Of a DNA stretch of 64,000 nt, positions 1 to 8,559 are shown in pieces; within the stretch, counting starts at the first letter, position 1; the number at the start of each line of letters is the position of its first letter. The DNA is from Paenibacillus_V sp046244365 (GTDB lineage Bacteria; Bacillota; Bacilli; Paenibacillales; NBRC-103111). The notes below the pieces were generated by a model, which saw only the letters and a program-made list of their open reading frames with translations, did no database searches and was not told the DNA's origin. Location of the stretch: contig NZ_CP176395.1 of the NCBI RefSeq assembly GCF_046244365.1, positions 3,286,001 through 3,350,000 of the forward strand. Reading direction: 5' to 3'. Position numbers and translations under genes: made by a program.

Positions 1-867
1 TTGCGGCTGACTCCGGTTGATCCTGCCAAGGCTTATTTGTCCGTCTCCAATATCGTTCCTACGGAGGAAACGTTAAACGCCGTTCGCGCCCAGCTTGGAT
101 TAAACCGTTCCTTCTGGTCGCAATATGGACATTGGCTATGGCAGCTATGCCGTTTGGATTTCGGGACCTCGTTTTTCAGCAAATTGCCGGTTTCTCGCGA
201 GCTGGCAGCCAGGCTCCCTATTACCGCGACTTTGGCATTGCTAAGCTTGGCCTTTGCCATCGCCATCAGTATGTTGTTGGGCATTGCCTCTGCCGTCCGC
301 AAAAACCGGTTGCTCGATCATGTGAGCCGGTTGCTGGCGTTTCTGGGCGCTTCGGTTCCCCAGTTTTGGCTGGCTTACCTGCTGATTTATTTTCTTTCGG
401 TGAAGCTGGATTGGTTTCCGCTGCAGGGGGCCGATTCGTGGCTTCATTATGCGCTGCCTTCCTTTACGCTGGCGTTTGCGCTAGTCGCTACCTATTCCCG
501 GTTACTGCGAACGGGGCTGCTGGAAAGTCTTGAAGAGTCGTATGTGTTATATGCCAAAGCGAGAGGACTAGGAACGTTTACAGTAGTAGGGCGTCATGCG
601 ATTCGCCATGCCATCCGTCCGGTTGTTACGGCTGCGGGAATGAACTTGGGGAAATTGTTTGCGGGAACCGTAATCGTCGAGCAGATTTTTGCCATGCCGG
701 GCATGGGCGGGTTCTTTTTGGAATCGGTTTATCATCGGGACTATCCGGTCATTCAGGCATACGTATTTATTATGGCTATCGTATTTGTAGTGGGAAATTT
801 AGCGGCGGATGTTATACAAGCCTTGTTGGACCCGCGTTTGACGAAGGCCAAAGGGAAGGAGATCTGA
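1..867 (+). CDS. cntB: Opine-metallophore (CntB/DppB-type) ABC permease, 5'-truncated by window edge
   Basis: Inner-membrane permease subunit of a DppB/NikB-family importer. The reading frame is open from base 1. The visible N-terminus (LRLTPVDPAKAY) corresponds to the stretch just after the first membrane helix of this family, so roughly 30-40 residues and the true start lie outside the window; TTG at base 1 is not the start. Several hydrophobic helices follow, and the cytoplasmic EAA loop is seen around YAKARGLG about residue 185. The C-terminus LLDPRLTK is typical. The next gene starts 4 bases later and the whole set cntB-cntC-cntD-MFS-cntF is tightly packed, so one operon. Assignment to the metallophore (Cnt) subgroup rather than plain dipeptide or nickel uptake rests on that gene set, especially the embedded MFS exporter, and is inference. 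Confidence 0.82.
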   Translation: MRLTPVDPAKAYLSVSNIVPTEETLNAVRAQLGLNRSFWSQYGHWLWQLCRLDFGTSFFSKLPVSRELAARLPITATLALLSLAFAIAISMLLGIASAVRKNRLLDHVSRLLAFLGASVPQFWLAYLLIYFLSVKLDWFPLQGADSWLHYALPSFTLAFALVATYSRLLRTGLLESLEESYVLYAKARGLGTFTVVGRHAIRHAIRPVVTAAGMNLGKLFAGTVIVEQIFAMPGMGGFFLESVYHRDYPVIQAYVFIMAIVFVVGNLAADVIQALLDPRLTKAKGKEI

Positions 868-871
868 CATA

Positions 872-1741
872 GTGGGGGGCATACGAATCGTATTACGGAC
901 TGCCGGACGGCAAAAACTTATCGTTGTCTGCATACTGCTGCTGCTGGTCATCGTGCTTGCCGGTCTTCTTGCTCCTGTGCTTGCGCCGAACGATCCGAAT
1001 CTCGTCGATCTGACACATAAGCTGGAAGGGCCGTCGAGCCAATATCCGCTTGGCACCGATCAGTTGGGACGCTGCGTATTATCCCGCCTGCTATATGGCA
1101 CGCAAGTCTCGCTCAGCCTGGCTTTGTTAATCGCTACCGCCTGTTTGATCATTGGGCTTGCTCTCGGTTGCTTGGCCGGCTATGCCGGCGGGAAAATCGA
1201 CAGTCTCGTCATGCGGGCTTGCGACGCAGTTCTGGCTATCCCCTCCCTCATTCTTGCCATTAGTTTGATTGCCATATGGGGTGCGGGGTGGAAGCAAATG
1301 GCGGTTGCGCTCATTATCGTGCAGTCCGTTTACTACGCCCGCTTTATTCGCGGAATCGTCAACAATCTGAAGCAGCAAACGTATATCGTCGCCGCCCGTG
1401 TTTGCGGCACGCCGCCCTTGCGGATGATCGTTCGGCACATCATCCCTAATCTTCTTCCTCCGTTGCTTATTGTCGTAACGCTGGAAATCGGTTGGGTCAT
1501 CATGGACATTTCCGCTTTGTCGTTTATCGGGCTTGGCGTGCAGTCACCGACTCCGGAATGGGGGGCGATGATCAATGAAGGGAAATCGTCCATACGCAGT
1601 CACCCGAGACTGATGATTGCGCCAGGGCTGATGATTTTCGGTATGGTCGCTCTGTTGAATACATTGGGTGAGGCGCTGGGCGAGAAGAAGGGAATTACGA
1701 AATCGTTAAGAAAAATGGCGAAGGAAGCGAACAAACCATGA
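872..1741 (+). CDS. cntC: Opine-metallophore (CntC/DppC-type) ABC permease
   Basis: Second membrane subunit of the importer, 289 aa, the usual DppC length. It has an N-terminal membrane helix (about residues 15-38), the OppC/DppC-type segment HKLEGPSSQYPLGTDQLGR (about 49-67), then five further helices with the EAA-type loop near AARVCGTPP and the SPTPEWGAMI segment near the end. GTG start at 872 is preceded by AAGGAG about 10 bases upstream. The 3' end overlaps the next gene by 4 bases (ATGA), indicating translational coupling with the ATPase. It should pair with the upstream permease to form the channel for a metal-opine complex; substrate is inferred from the neighbours. Confidence 0.85.
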   Translation: MGGIRIVLRTAGRQKLIVVCILLLLVIVLAGLLAPVLAPNDPNLVDLTHKLEGPSSQYPLGTDQLGRCVLSRLLYGTQVSLSLALLIATACLIIGLALGCLAGYAGGKIDSLVMRACDAVLAIPSLILAISLIAIWGAGWKQMAVALIIVQSVYYARFIRGIVNNLKQQTYIVAARVCGTPPLRMIVRHIIPNLLPPLLIVVTLEIGWVIMDISALSFIGLGVQSPTPEWGAMINEGKSSIRSHPRLMIAPGLMIFGMVALLNTLGEALGEKKGITKSLRKMAKEANKP

Positions 1742-2553
1742 CGGAGAACGCTATCGAACCCGTGCTCTCAGTGAACGGATTGAGCGTCCAAATTCAAGTA
1801 GAGCAAGGCTTGCTTCAAGTTTTGCATGATATCTCGTTTCGTATCGAGGCTGGCAAGGTACTGGGGATCGTAGGCGAGAGCGGCAGCGGGAAGTCGATGC
1901 TCTGCTTGGCCGTTCTTGGACTGCTGCATCAATCCGCGAAGATCGTGCAAGGTAATATCCGGGTAAAGGGTCTGGAGCTTGTCGGTATGCCCGAAAGCAA
2001 ACTACGCCGCATTCGCGGACAGGAACTATCCTTGGTGCTGCAAAATCCGATGACGGCTTTCAATCCCGTTCTAACGATAGGGAAACAGTTCGTGGAAACC
2101 CTCCGGGCTCACAAAAGCTTGTCTCGTAAGCAAGCCAAAGAGAAAGCCGTAGCGTGCATGAAGCAAATGAGCTTGCCTGAGCCGGAGCGCATAATGAGTC
2201 AATATCCGTTTGAATTAAGCGGGGGCATGCTGCAACGGGTCATGATCGCACTCGCTATCTCGATGGAGCCGTCGTTACTGATTGCGGATGAACCGACGAC
2301 CGCGCTAGACGGCATGAACCGCCGGAATGTGATGGAAGCTTTTCGTACCATTAAAGAGGGGGGGCGGACGGCCATTTTGCTCGTTTCGCATGATTTAAGC
2401 GTGATCGGTGAGCTTGCGGACGAAATCATCGTCATGAAGCATGGGCATATGGTAGAATCGGCATCGGCTGAACGGCTGCTTGCATCCCCCGAACACGAGT
2501 ATACTAAATTGTTGTGGAATGCTAGACTGACGGCTGAGAGCAGGAACGAATAG
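1738..2553 (+). CDS. cntD: Opine-metallophore importer ATPase (CntD-type)
   Basis: ABC nucleotide-binding subunit, 271 aa. Walker A is GESGSGKS (about residues 46-53), the signature is LSGGMLQR, Walker B is LLIADEP followed by the D-loop TALD, and the switch histidine lies in VSHDLSV. The stretch around the signature (QYPFELSGGMLQRVMIALA) closely resembles what I remember of Staphylococcus aureus CntD. The start overlaps the end of the permease by 4 bases. Members of the Opp/Dpp family use two different ATPases; the partner here is the gene at 3754, separated from this one by the MFS exporter. Confidence 0.84.
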   Translation: MTENAIEPVLSVNGLSVQIQVEQGLLQVLHDISFRIEAGKVLGIVGESGSGKSMLCLAVLGLLHQSAKIVQGNIRVKGLELVGMPESKLRRIRGQELSLVLQNPMTAFNPVLTIGKQFVETLRAHKSLSRKQAKEKAVACMKQMSLPEPERIMSQYPFELSGGMLQRVMIALAISMEPSLLIADEPTTALDGMNRRNVMEAFRTIKEGGRTAILLVSHDLSVIGELADEIIVMKHGHMVESASAERLLASPEHEYTKLLWNARLTAESRNE

Positions 2554-2560
2554 GAGTCGA

Positions 2561-3757
2561 ATGAATTTGAAAACATCATTAAACGAAAACCCTTTTAGCA
2601 ATAGAGCGGTTTGGCTGTATGCGGTAGCCTTTATTTTCTACGCGACCAATCATATGTTAATCATCGCGCTGCCGTTTTTCTCGCAGAGCCTTGGGGCGGG
2701 ACGATCGGAGATCGGCATTATTATGGGGGCGTATATGTTTGTCTCCATGTTTCTGCGTCCGGTTGCAGGCGCCGTAGTCGATCGGTTTGGATCGAAAAAT
2801 ATATTTATGATCGCGCTCGTATTAAATGCGCTCGTACTCGTCACCTATACCGCTGAAAGCCTATGGGCATTTGCCTTCATGAGGGCTTTACAAGGAGCGA
2901 TACTCGCATTCTTTTCGATGACCGTTCATCTGCTTATCATGGATATGCTTTCGGATAAAATGCGGGGACAAGGGCTTTCCCTGCTTTCGCTCGCATCGAT
3001 GCTGCCCTACACGTTCGTGCCCGCGCTCGTATTATACATGAAAGACCAGGTTTCGATGACGCAGCTGCTGCTTTTATTTGCGGGACTCGGCTTTTGCAAT
3101 ATTTTACTCGGGTTCCGGTTATTTCGGACGATCAGCGGTGCATCTCCCAAACCGTCAAAAACGGAGGCGACTCCATCGCTTGAAAGAGGAAAAGGGAAAG
3201 CGAACCGGGCGATTATTTTCCCGTCGCTGGTCATGCTGCTAGCTTCCATCGTGTTCAGCGTCGCTCCGACCTTCTTGCCGTTATATTTGGAAAGCAGCGG
3301 GATTCATACGGCGCCGCTCTATTTTCTGACGGAAACGGCCGTGTTGATCGTCATTCGTTTTTTTGGACGAAAATACATTCCATCCTCGCAAAACTTTCCG
3401 AAATGGCTGCTTGTCTCGCTAGTCGTTTGCTTTACTCTATCGCCGGCATTGTTGTCCATATCGGTTTCTACGCCTGTCTTGCTCGCCGCGGCGGTATTCA
3501 ACGGACTTGCGCTGTCGTTGCTTTACCCGACCTTGATGACCTATATTTCCTTCGTCGTACCGGAACGGGTTAGAGGATATTCGATCGGCTGGTTTATTGC
3601 TGCCGCGGACTTCGGCACTTCCTCGGGAGCTTTCGTTATGGGTTTGCTTGCCGATAGCTTTTCGTACGGCGCTATGTTAAGCACGGCAGCCTGCATAGGC
3701 GGGGCAACGTTGATTGTAACCTTACTGTATCGCGGACATAAGGCGGTGGTCCAATGA
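2561..3757 (+). CDS. cntE: MFS exporter, probable opine-metallophore efflux (CntE-like)
   Basis: Major facilitator protein of 398 aa with about 12 hydrophobic helices. The MFS motif A-type loop DRFGSKN lies between helices 2 and 3 (about residues 74-80), and a charged cytoplasmic linker (about residues 190-215, rich in K/E/P) separates the two six-helix halves. ATG start with TAGGAG upstream; the 3' end overlaps the next ATPase gene by 4 bases. In S. aureus cntE exports newly made staphylopine and sits at the end of the operon, after cntF. Here the MFS gene lies between the two ATPase genes, so export and import would be made from one coupled transcript. A drug-efflux role cannot be excluded from sequence alone. 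Confidence 0.75.
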   Translation: MNLKTSLNENPFSNRAVWLYAVAFIFYATNHMLIIALPFFSQSLGAGRSEIGIIMGAYMFVSMFLRPVAGAVVDRFGSKNIFMIALVLNALVLVTYTAESLWAFAFMRALQGAILAFFSMTVHLLIMDMLSDKMRGQGLSLLSLASMLPYTFVPALVLYMKDQVSMTQLLLLFAGLGFCNILLGFRLFRTISGASPKPSKTEATPSLERGKGKANRAIIFPSLVMLLASIVFSVAPTFLPLYLESSGIHTAPLYFLTETAVLIVIRFFGRKYIPSSQNFPKWLLVSLVVCFTLSPALLSISVSTPVLLAAAVFNGLALSLLYPTLMTYISFVVPERVRGYSIGWFIAAADFGTSSGAFVMGLLADSFSYGAMLSTAACIGGATLIVTLLYRGHKAVVQ

Positions 3758-4527
3758 GTTTGCTTGTAGCGGATCGCGTCTCTAAGACGTACGCGCCTTC
3801 AGTCTGGTTTCGCACAAAAGAGCCGGAGGCCTCAAGTGTTTCCGACGTTTCTTTTGCCATTGAGGCGGGCATGTGTTTAGGGGTGCTGGGTGAAAGCGGG
3901 GCGGGTAAAAGCACGATAGGCAATATGGTACTGGGACTGCTCCCTCCCGACAGCGGGACCGTCACCTTCCAAGGAGTCGATATGTATCGTTCGGACCGTC
4001 ACATGCGTAAAAGATGGCGCCGGGATTTGCAGGTCGTTTTTCAGGATTGCTATTCCGCAGTCAATCCGCGTATGACCGTAAGGCAAATTATTGGAGAGCC
4101 GTTGCGAAATTACGAGCGATTGTCTCCTCAAGAGGAGGCCAGGGTCATTTCGGAATTGCTGGAGACAGTCGGTCTCGTTGCCGACGATATGTTTAAGACG
4201 CCAAAGCAAATGAGCGGCGGTCAGCTGCAGCGCGTGACGATAGCCCGGGCGATCGCATTAAAACCGAAATTGATCGTGCTTGACGAGCCGGTCAGTAGTC
4301 TGGATATGATCGTACAGAAGCAAATCCTGCTTCATCTTAAGGAATTGAAGCAAAGATACGGATTGTCGTATCTGTTTATTTCGCATGATGTTATGGCCGT
4401 AAACGTGCTCTCCGATCAGGTTGCCTTTATCGATAAAGGCACGATTGTGGAGACGGTCGAAGCGGACCATCTATTTGCGTGCGACCATCCGGTTTCCAAG
4501 CGGATCATACAAGCCGCCGCTTTTTAG
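3754..4527 (+). CDS. cntF: Opine-metallophore importer ATPase (CntF-type)
   Basis: Second nucleotide-binding subunit, 257 aa. Walker A is GESGAGKST (about residues 46-54), the Q-loop segment reads VVFQDCYSAVNPRMTV, the signature is MSGGQLQR, Walker B is LIVLDEP with D-loop SSLD, and the H-loop is ISHDVMA. It belongs to the DppF/OppF side of the family. The ATGA overlap with the MFS gene couples it translationally. It is the last gene of the operon, followed within 40 bases by a strong hairpin terminator. Confidence 0.83.
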   Translation: MSLLVADRVSKTYAPSVWFRTKEPEASSVSDVSFAIEAGMCLGVLGESGAGKSTIGNMVLGLLPPDSGTVTFQGVDMYRSDRHMRKRWRRDLQVVFQDCYSAVNPRMTVRQIIGEPLRNYERLSPQEEARVISELLETVGLVADDMFKTPKQMSGGQLQRVTIARAIALKPKLIVLDEPVSSLDMIVQKQILLHLKELKQRYGLSYLFISHDVMAVNVLSDQVAFIDKGTIVETVEADHLFACDHPVSKRIIQAAAF

Positions 4528-4563
4528 CTGCACAAAGACACCTTTGATTCATTCAGAGAAAAG

Positions 4564-4604
4564 CCCTCTCCTTGATCACGGTCTATCAAGGGAGGGTTTA
4601 TTTC
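4564..4604 (+). terminator. Rho-independent terminator of the cnt-like operon
   Basis: CCCTCTCCTTGAT (4564-4576) pairs with ATCAAGGGAGGG (4585-4596) across an 8-base loop, with one bulge, followed by TTTATTTC. It lies 36 bases after the last stop codon of the operon. Confidence 0.85.
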
Positions 4605-4687
4605 GTGTTAATCGGTATATTGCGTTCCGATTGGCACCCGGGTTGACGGACATCGCGAGGACTCCGCTCTGGCCGAACGCTAAGTCT

Positions 4688-5318
4688 TTTTATCCGTATA
4701 CGACAGCGCCTGAACCGGTGACTGGCGTAACGCTTACGCCGTAAACGCTGCTGGAATCCGAATACGAACGCCGCAGGCATGTTGACAGCCAAGATCGCGC
4801 CGGCGGACGCGACGAATCCGAACGTAACCTGGATCACCGGTAATTCCCAGGTGGCAGCGGTTGACGGGAACGGCAACGTCACGGCGGCAGGAGACGGCTT
4901 CACTGTCATTACAGTGAAGACCGAGGACGGAAGCTTTGAAGCCTCCGCTCAAGTGACGGTGGACGGCATGGCGCCGGAGATCGTCCTTGATGCGCCGGCT
5001 CGGTTTCCGCAGACGGAAGCTTGGCACGGGATTGTTTCTGTGGAGGATGCCGTCAGCGGCGTAGCCGCAACTGCGTTGAGCTTCGATGGCGCAGTTGTGG
5101 ATGCGCTGGAGTTCGCGCCGCTCGATTTGCACATCGGGGTTCACGAGATTACCGTAACCGCGGTAGACCGCACAGGGAATCGATCCGGGCTTACGTTCCG
5201 GATCGAGGTTACTATCGATTCGGCTCGCCTGCAGGCGCAGAAAGGCAAACATATCGAAGCCGGCTTTGCGGCCTTGCCGATAGAGGATATCGACGCTTTA
5301 ACACAGCTGCAAGATTGA
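4688..5318 (+). pseudogene. Decayed BIG2/Ig-like surface-protein fragment
   Basis: Translations in two frames join into the C-terminal end of a bacterial Ig-like (BIG2) protein. The first frame gives EPVTGVTLTP and then a TAA at 4741-4743 where the family normally has a lysine codon. The frame then has to shift near 4765 to continue as AAGMLTAKIAPADATNPNVTW, the hallmark of the domain. A second beta-sandwich of the kind found in extracellular proteins follows (MAPEIVLDAP to FRIEVTIDS) and a short tail ends at 5318. The region has no convincing start, ribosome site or signal peptide. I read it as the relic of a longer cell-surface protein whose 5' part is gone. The internal ATG at 4779 could still allow a 179-residue product, but it would begin mid-domain. 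Confidence 0.7.
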
Positions 5319-5447
5319 CAAGTTTCCACATAGATCATGAATAATTAATGTCGACTTTTTTGTTAAAATGAAGCCCGACTATGATGATTTAGAGGCAGTA
5401 CGGAGTGCAAAATCGGAGCGGGATATATTGACTTGAATTACGAAGAA

Positions 5448-5490
5448 ACCAAAGCCCGATACCCCTGATAGGGACATCGGGCTTTGGTTA
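5448..5490. terminator. Perfect 13-bp hairpin, probable terminator
   Basis: ACCAAAGCCCGAT (5448-5460) pairs perfectly with ATCGGGCTTTGGT (5476-5488) across a 15-base loop. The downstream T-tract is weak (TATAC), so termination strength is uncertain. It lies 130 bases beyond the surface-protein relic and may have served it. Confidence 0.6.
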
Positions 5491-5692
5491 TACGGATTGT
5501 TCTTCCTCGGCAAACGCACGGCACGGTAATTATAAGACGCCGTTGTTCAAGAATCCTAGGCAGCGGTTATTTCTGCGACAGGAAGATTAGCTCTTGTGCA
5601 AAAAGCACCAGCCGTTACTCCTGATAAAATCAGGAAGAGAAGCGATTTAAGACTGATATCAAACGGGCTGTACTGAATTTTTCCCGCAAATA

Positions 5693-5712
5693 CAGAGGCT
5701 AACTTGCCTCTG
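5693..5712 (-). terminator. Short hairpin after the GntR/LacI regulator gene
   Basis: CAGAGGC and GCCTCTG pair across a 6-base loop about 30 bases beyond the regulator stop codon. On the minus strand it is followed by TATTTGCGG, a poor T-tract, so this is a weak call. Confidence 0.4.
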
Positions 5713-5742
5713 CTCGACTGGAAACAAACAACGTAACCTTTT

Positions 5743-6852
5743 TCATTTTTGCAATTCGCCTGTGCTGTCCCTAACGATTAATTTCGGCACGATTTCGTCT
5801 TTTCGGTTTTCATTATTCCATTCCGTCAGGAGGATTTGGGCCGCACGTTTCCCCATCAGCTCGGAATTTTGGTCGACTGTCGTCAATCCGGGCAACGTAT
5901 ATTGACTAATTACAATATCGTCGTATCCGACGATGCTAAGATCCCCCGGTATATCCAACCCCATGCTCCTGGCCGTTTTCACCGCTCCTAACGCTTTATA
6001 ATCACTCGTTGCGAAGATCGCCGTAGGTGGGTTGCTCAAATCGAGCAGCTTCTTAAGGCCTTGCTGCCCCATTTCCTCCATCTCTTGATTTCCTTCGACG
6101 ACACAAACTAGTTCGGGGTCCAACTCGATGCGGTGCTGGGACAGCGCCAACTTGTACCCTTCAAGGCGGAGAGAAAACTCCTGGTTCATTTTCAGCCGCG
6201 ACACGCCGGTTAAAATAATGCCGATCCTTTTGTGGCCGAGGGACAACAAGTGTTCCGTAGCCAAATATCCGCCCGTCAAATTATCGCCGATCACATAAGG
6301 CAGTTGAAGATGAGGGTAAAAGAAATGAACGGTCACAAGCCGCCGGCGTTCTTCTTTCCACTTTTTTAACATTTCTATCGGAATTTCCTCGCCGCCGGGC
6401 ACATGAGGGAGGCAAACTAAACCGATATCAGGTTCATTCGGCAACTCGTACTCCGGACCGACTTCCCATGTATGGAAGTCGACTCCGTGTTCATCGCAAA
6501 CCTCGTGAAGGCCCGACAACAATCCGTCGTAAAATCGGTGATTGAACATGCGGAAATGATTGCTGCGGTATATCAAATACAGGATGCGAATTTCCATCGA
6601 CCGTTCCGCCGAGATGTCGCCGCTTCCGCTTTGTTCCAGAAAACTGCCTTTACCGCGGACACGGAAAATCAAACCTTCGTTCACCAGCTCCGTAAGCGCT
6701 CTTCTCGACGATATTTCACTCGTGTCATACATTTTCGCGAGCTCGATCTGAGTTGGGAGCGGTTGATCCTTCGTTATCTCTCCGAGCCTTATTTTTCTTT
6801 TCAGATCTTCGACAATCTGTTGGTAAATCGGCTTTTTTTTGTGCTGTACCAT
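5743..6852 (-). CDS. GntR-LacI hybrid transcriptional repressor (AraR-type)
   Basis: Regulator of 369 aa. The N-terminus (residues about 5-72) is a GntR winged helix: PIYQQIVEDLKRKI, PLPTQIELAKMYDTS and a basic wing RVRGKGSF. Residues about 85-365 form a LacI/periplasmic-binding-like sugar sensor, with the typical GGYLATEHLLSLGHKRIGII segment and the DDIVISQYTLPGLTTVDQ segment near the C-terminus. This two-domain layout is that of AraR of Bacillus subtilis. The ATG is preceded by GAGGTGA. It is divergent from the sugar SBP gene and the whole glycan locus, so it very likely represses it and releases on binding a mono- or oligosaccharide. Palindromes with a GTATAC core occur in the shared promoter region. 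Confidence 0.88.
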   Translation of the reverse strand: MVQHKKKPIYQQIVEDLKRKIRLGEITKDQPLPTQIELAKMYDTSEISSRRALTELVNEGLIFRVRGKGSFLEQSGSGDISAERSMEIRILYLIYRSNHFRMFNHRFYDGLLSGLHEVCDEHGVDFHTWEVGPEYELPNEPDIGLVCLPHVPGGEEIPIEMLKKWKEERRRLVTVHFFYPHLQLPYVIGDNLTGGYLATEHLLSLGHKRIGIILTGVSRLKMNQEFSLRLEGYKLALSQHRIELDPELVCVVEGNQEMEEMGQQGLKKLLDLSNPPTAIFATSDYKALGAVKTARSMGLDIPGDLSIVGYDDIVISQYTLPGLTTVDQNSELMGKRAAQILLTEWNNENRKDEIVPKLIVRDSTGELQK

Positions 6853-6871
6853 GAATTCACCTCATCACCAT

Positions 6872-6885
6872 TAAAGTATACTTTA
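6872..6885. promoter_or_regulatory. Perfect 14-bp palindrome, candidate operator
   Basis: TAAAGTATACTTTA is fully self-complementary and lies 20 bases upstream of the regulator start codon, where it could serve autoregulation. A second GTATAC-core palindrome, CGTATACG, lies at 6909-6916. Confidence 0.6.
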
Positions 6886-6945
6886 TATGGCAATAAATCG
6901 CAACATAACGTATACGGAGTTTGAATAAAGATGGAAAATATAGTA

Positions 6946-6974
6946 TTGACTTCAAAAAAGAATACTATTATCAT
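6946..6974 (+). promoter_or_regulatory. Sigma-A-type promoter of the glycan locus
   Basis: TTGACT (6946-6951), 17-base spacer, TATCAT (6969-6974). It points toward the SBP gene at 7144, leaving a leader of roughly 160 bases. Confidence 0.62.
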
Positions 6975-6977
6975 ACA

Positions 6978-7005
6978 AAGTATAACACATACGTATACTT
7001 CGTAT
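6978..7005. promoter_or_regulatory. Candidate operator overlapping the start of transcription
   Basis: AAGTATA (6978-6984) and TATACTT (6994-7000) form an inverted repeat, with the core palindrome ACGTATACTTCGTAT (6991-7005) beside it. It sits immediately after the predicted -10 box, the usual place for a repressor site, and shares its core with the palindrome at 6872. Confidence 0.5.
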
Positions 7006-7143
7006 CACAATGCGAGACACAAGGCGTTATTTCATGATGTACATGTATCGGAGGTGGTTGATGTTACAGACATTCAATTGTGCTTTCGGGATGCAGTCAT
7101 GCAAAAGTCGGCGTTTCATTTTTGATGAAAAGGGGAGCGACCC

Positions 7144-8520
7144 ATGCCAAATAAGAAATCAAAATCGGTAATCATGCTCTTGATCGTAATGATGCTTGCT
7201 GTTGTCGCAGCAGCCTGTGGCGGAAGCGGGGGAACGAAGACGGAACCTGAAGGTTCCGCAGAACCGACCAAAAAAACGGAAAAGCAACCGGTAACCATCA
7301 AGATCGCTACATGGGTGGGGAAAGATAACGAGCCTTTTCAAGCGATTCCGAAAGCGTTTACCAAAAAATTCCCGTGGATCAACGTGGAGTGGATTTTCGT
7401 CGACAAAGGACCCGGAGCCGTCCATGATGCCGTGACGCAGAGCATTGCCGCCGGTGATCCGATTGACGTGTTCTGGCACAATTCGTTCGTAGATACGGTG
7501 ATCAAGGATTTTGCGGAGGATTTGACTCCATACATCGGGAAAGACCCGGACTTTAAATCTTACAAATTTTTGCCCGGCTACCTCGAGACGTTTCAATGGA
7601 AAGGAAAACAATACGCATTATCGAGGGGCAATGACGTTTTTCTGGTGTATTACAACAAAGATTTGCTGAAAAAGTACGGTCTTGAGCCTCCGAAAAACGA
7701 CTGGACTTGGGAAGACCTGAAGCTTATGGCGAAGAAAGCGACCAATCCGGCGGAAAATCATTACGGCATATCGAATCACGCCTTATGGTTCCAATTCGGA
7801 TCGACGGTTCTGCCTTATGTGAACGGCCACGCGGAAAATTTCAATATGTTGAACGGCGATATGACGAAGAGCGTTGCCGATCAGCCGGACGTTCTCGCCG
7901 ATTTGCAATGGATGCTGGATTGGGTTACGAAAGACGGAATTATGCTGAATCCGAAGCGGGCGAAAGAAAAAGGGCTGCCGGAGGCGCAAGCGACCATGTG
8001 GATGAACGGACAATCGTTGTTTACGCTCCATGTATCGCCGAATATACCGGGATTCAAAAATAGTTTAAAATTCGGCTGGGACGTGGCACCGATGCCCCGG
8101 GGCACGGCGAAACAGGCCGGGATGAGCTTCATCAACCCGATGTTTGTTTCGAAGGCGAGCAAGCATAAGGAAGAGGCATGGGAATTCATGAAATTTTGGG
8201 CCGCGACGACGGAAGGGCAAAAGCTGTTGATCGACGCCGGCGGAACGTTTCCGAATACCGACAACCCCGAAATCGTCAATTACTTCAAAGCCCATAAGCA
8301 GTTCGAGGGACTGAACAACGATGCGCTTGTGTATGCCTCCAAAATAGCGAAAATCGATCCCACGATCATTATGCTGGGCGGAAGCGTCAGCGGGAAGATG
8401 ATTACGGATTGGACCAACGGTAAGGGTTACGGGGAGGAAGCGAGTCCTTACGACTATTTCCCGCCGGCCGCCGAAAAACTGAACAAAGATCTCGACAGTC
8501 TGAAAAACCAGTATAAATGA
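7144..8520 (+). CDS. Sugar ABC transporter substrate-binding lipoprotein
   Basis: Extracellular solute-binding protein (family 1 type), 458 aa. A lysine-rich start and hydrophobic stretch end in the lipobox VVAAAC with Cys about residue 22, followed by a Gly/Ser/Thr/Glu linker, so the mature protein should be lipid-anchored outside the membrane. The body shows SBP features such as VTIKIATWVG, DVFWHNSFVD, PPKNDWTWEDLK and the closing-helix region KHKEEAWEFMKFW. It is the first gene of the locus after the promoter at 6946 and is followed 39 bases later by the ATPase. The nature of the sugar is not evident; the GH78 enzyme downstream suggests a rhamnose-containing glycan. Confidence 0.88.
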   Translation: MPNKKSKSVIMLLIVMMLAVVAAACGGSGGTKTEPEGSAEPTKKTEKQPVTIKIATWVGKDNEPFQAIPKAFTKKFPWINVEWIFVDKGPGAVHDAVTQSIAAGDPIDVFWHNSFVDTVIKDFAEDLTPYIGKDPDFKSYKFLPGYLETFQWKGKQYALSRGNDVFLVYYNKDLLKKYGLEPPKNDWTWEDLKLMAKKATNPAENHYGISNHALWFQFGSTVLPYVNGHAENFNMLNGDMTKSVADQPDVLADLQWMLDWVTKDGIMLNPKRAKEKGLPEAQATMWMNGQSLFTLHVSPNIPGFKNSLKFGWDVAPMPRGTAKQAGMSFINPMFVSKASKHKEEAWEFMKFWAATTEGQKLLIDAGGTFPNTDNPEIVNYFKAHKQFEGLNNDALVYASKIAKIDPTIIMLGGSVSGKMITDWTNGKGYGEEASPYDYFPPAAEKLNKDLDSLKNQYK

Positions 8521-8559
8521 TCGATCGGCCACGTTTTTACCGGGAGGGGTAAATCGTTT

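Larger units (their letters stand above)
5319..5742. other. Intergenic stretch with two hairpins, no gene seen
   Basis: No ORF here has a ribosome site or recognisable product. The stretch holds a strong perfect hairpin at 5448-5488 and a smaller one at 5693-5712, both listed separately. The rest shows no repeat or conserved motif that I recognise. Confidence 0.5.

Noticed and set aside
4421..4687. A continuous ORF from within the last ATPase gene through its terminator into the BIG2 relic
   Set aside because: It crosses the real stop codon of the ATPase in another frame and a transcription terminator; only its end belongs to the relic.
6931..7125. A 64-codon ORF in the glycan-locus promoter region
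   Set aside because: It runs through the predicted promoter and operators and lacks a ribosome site.
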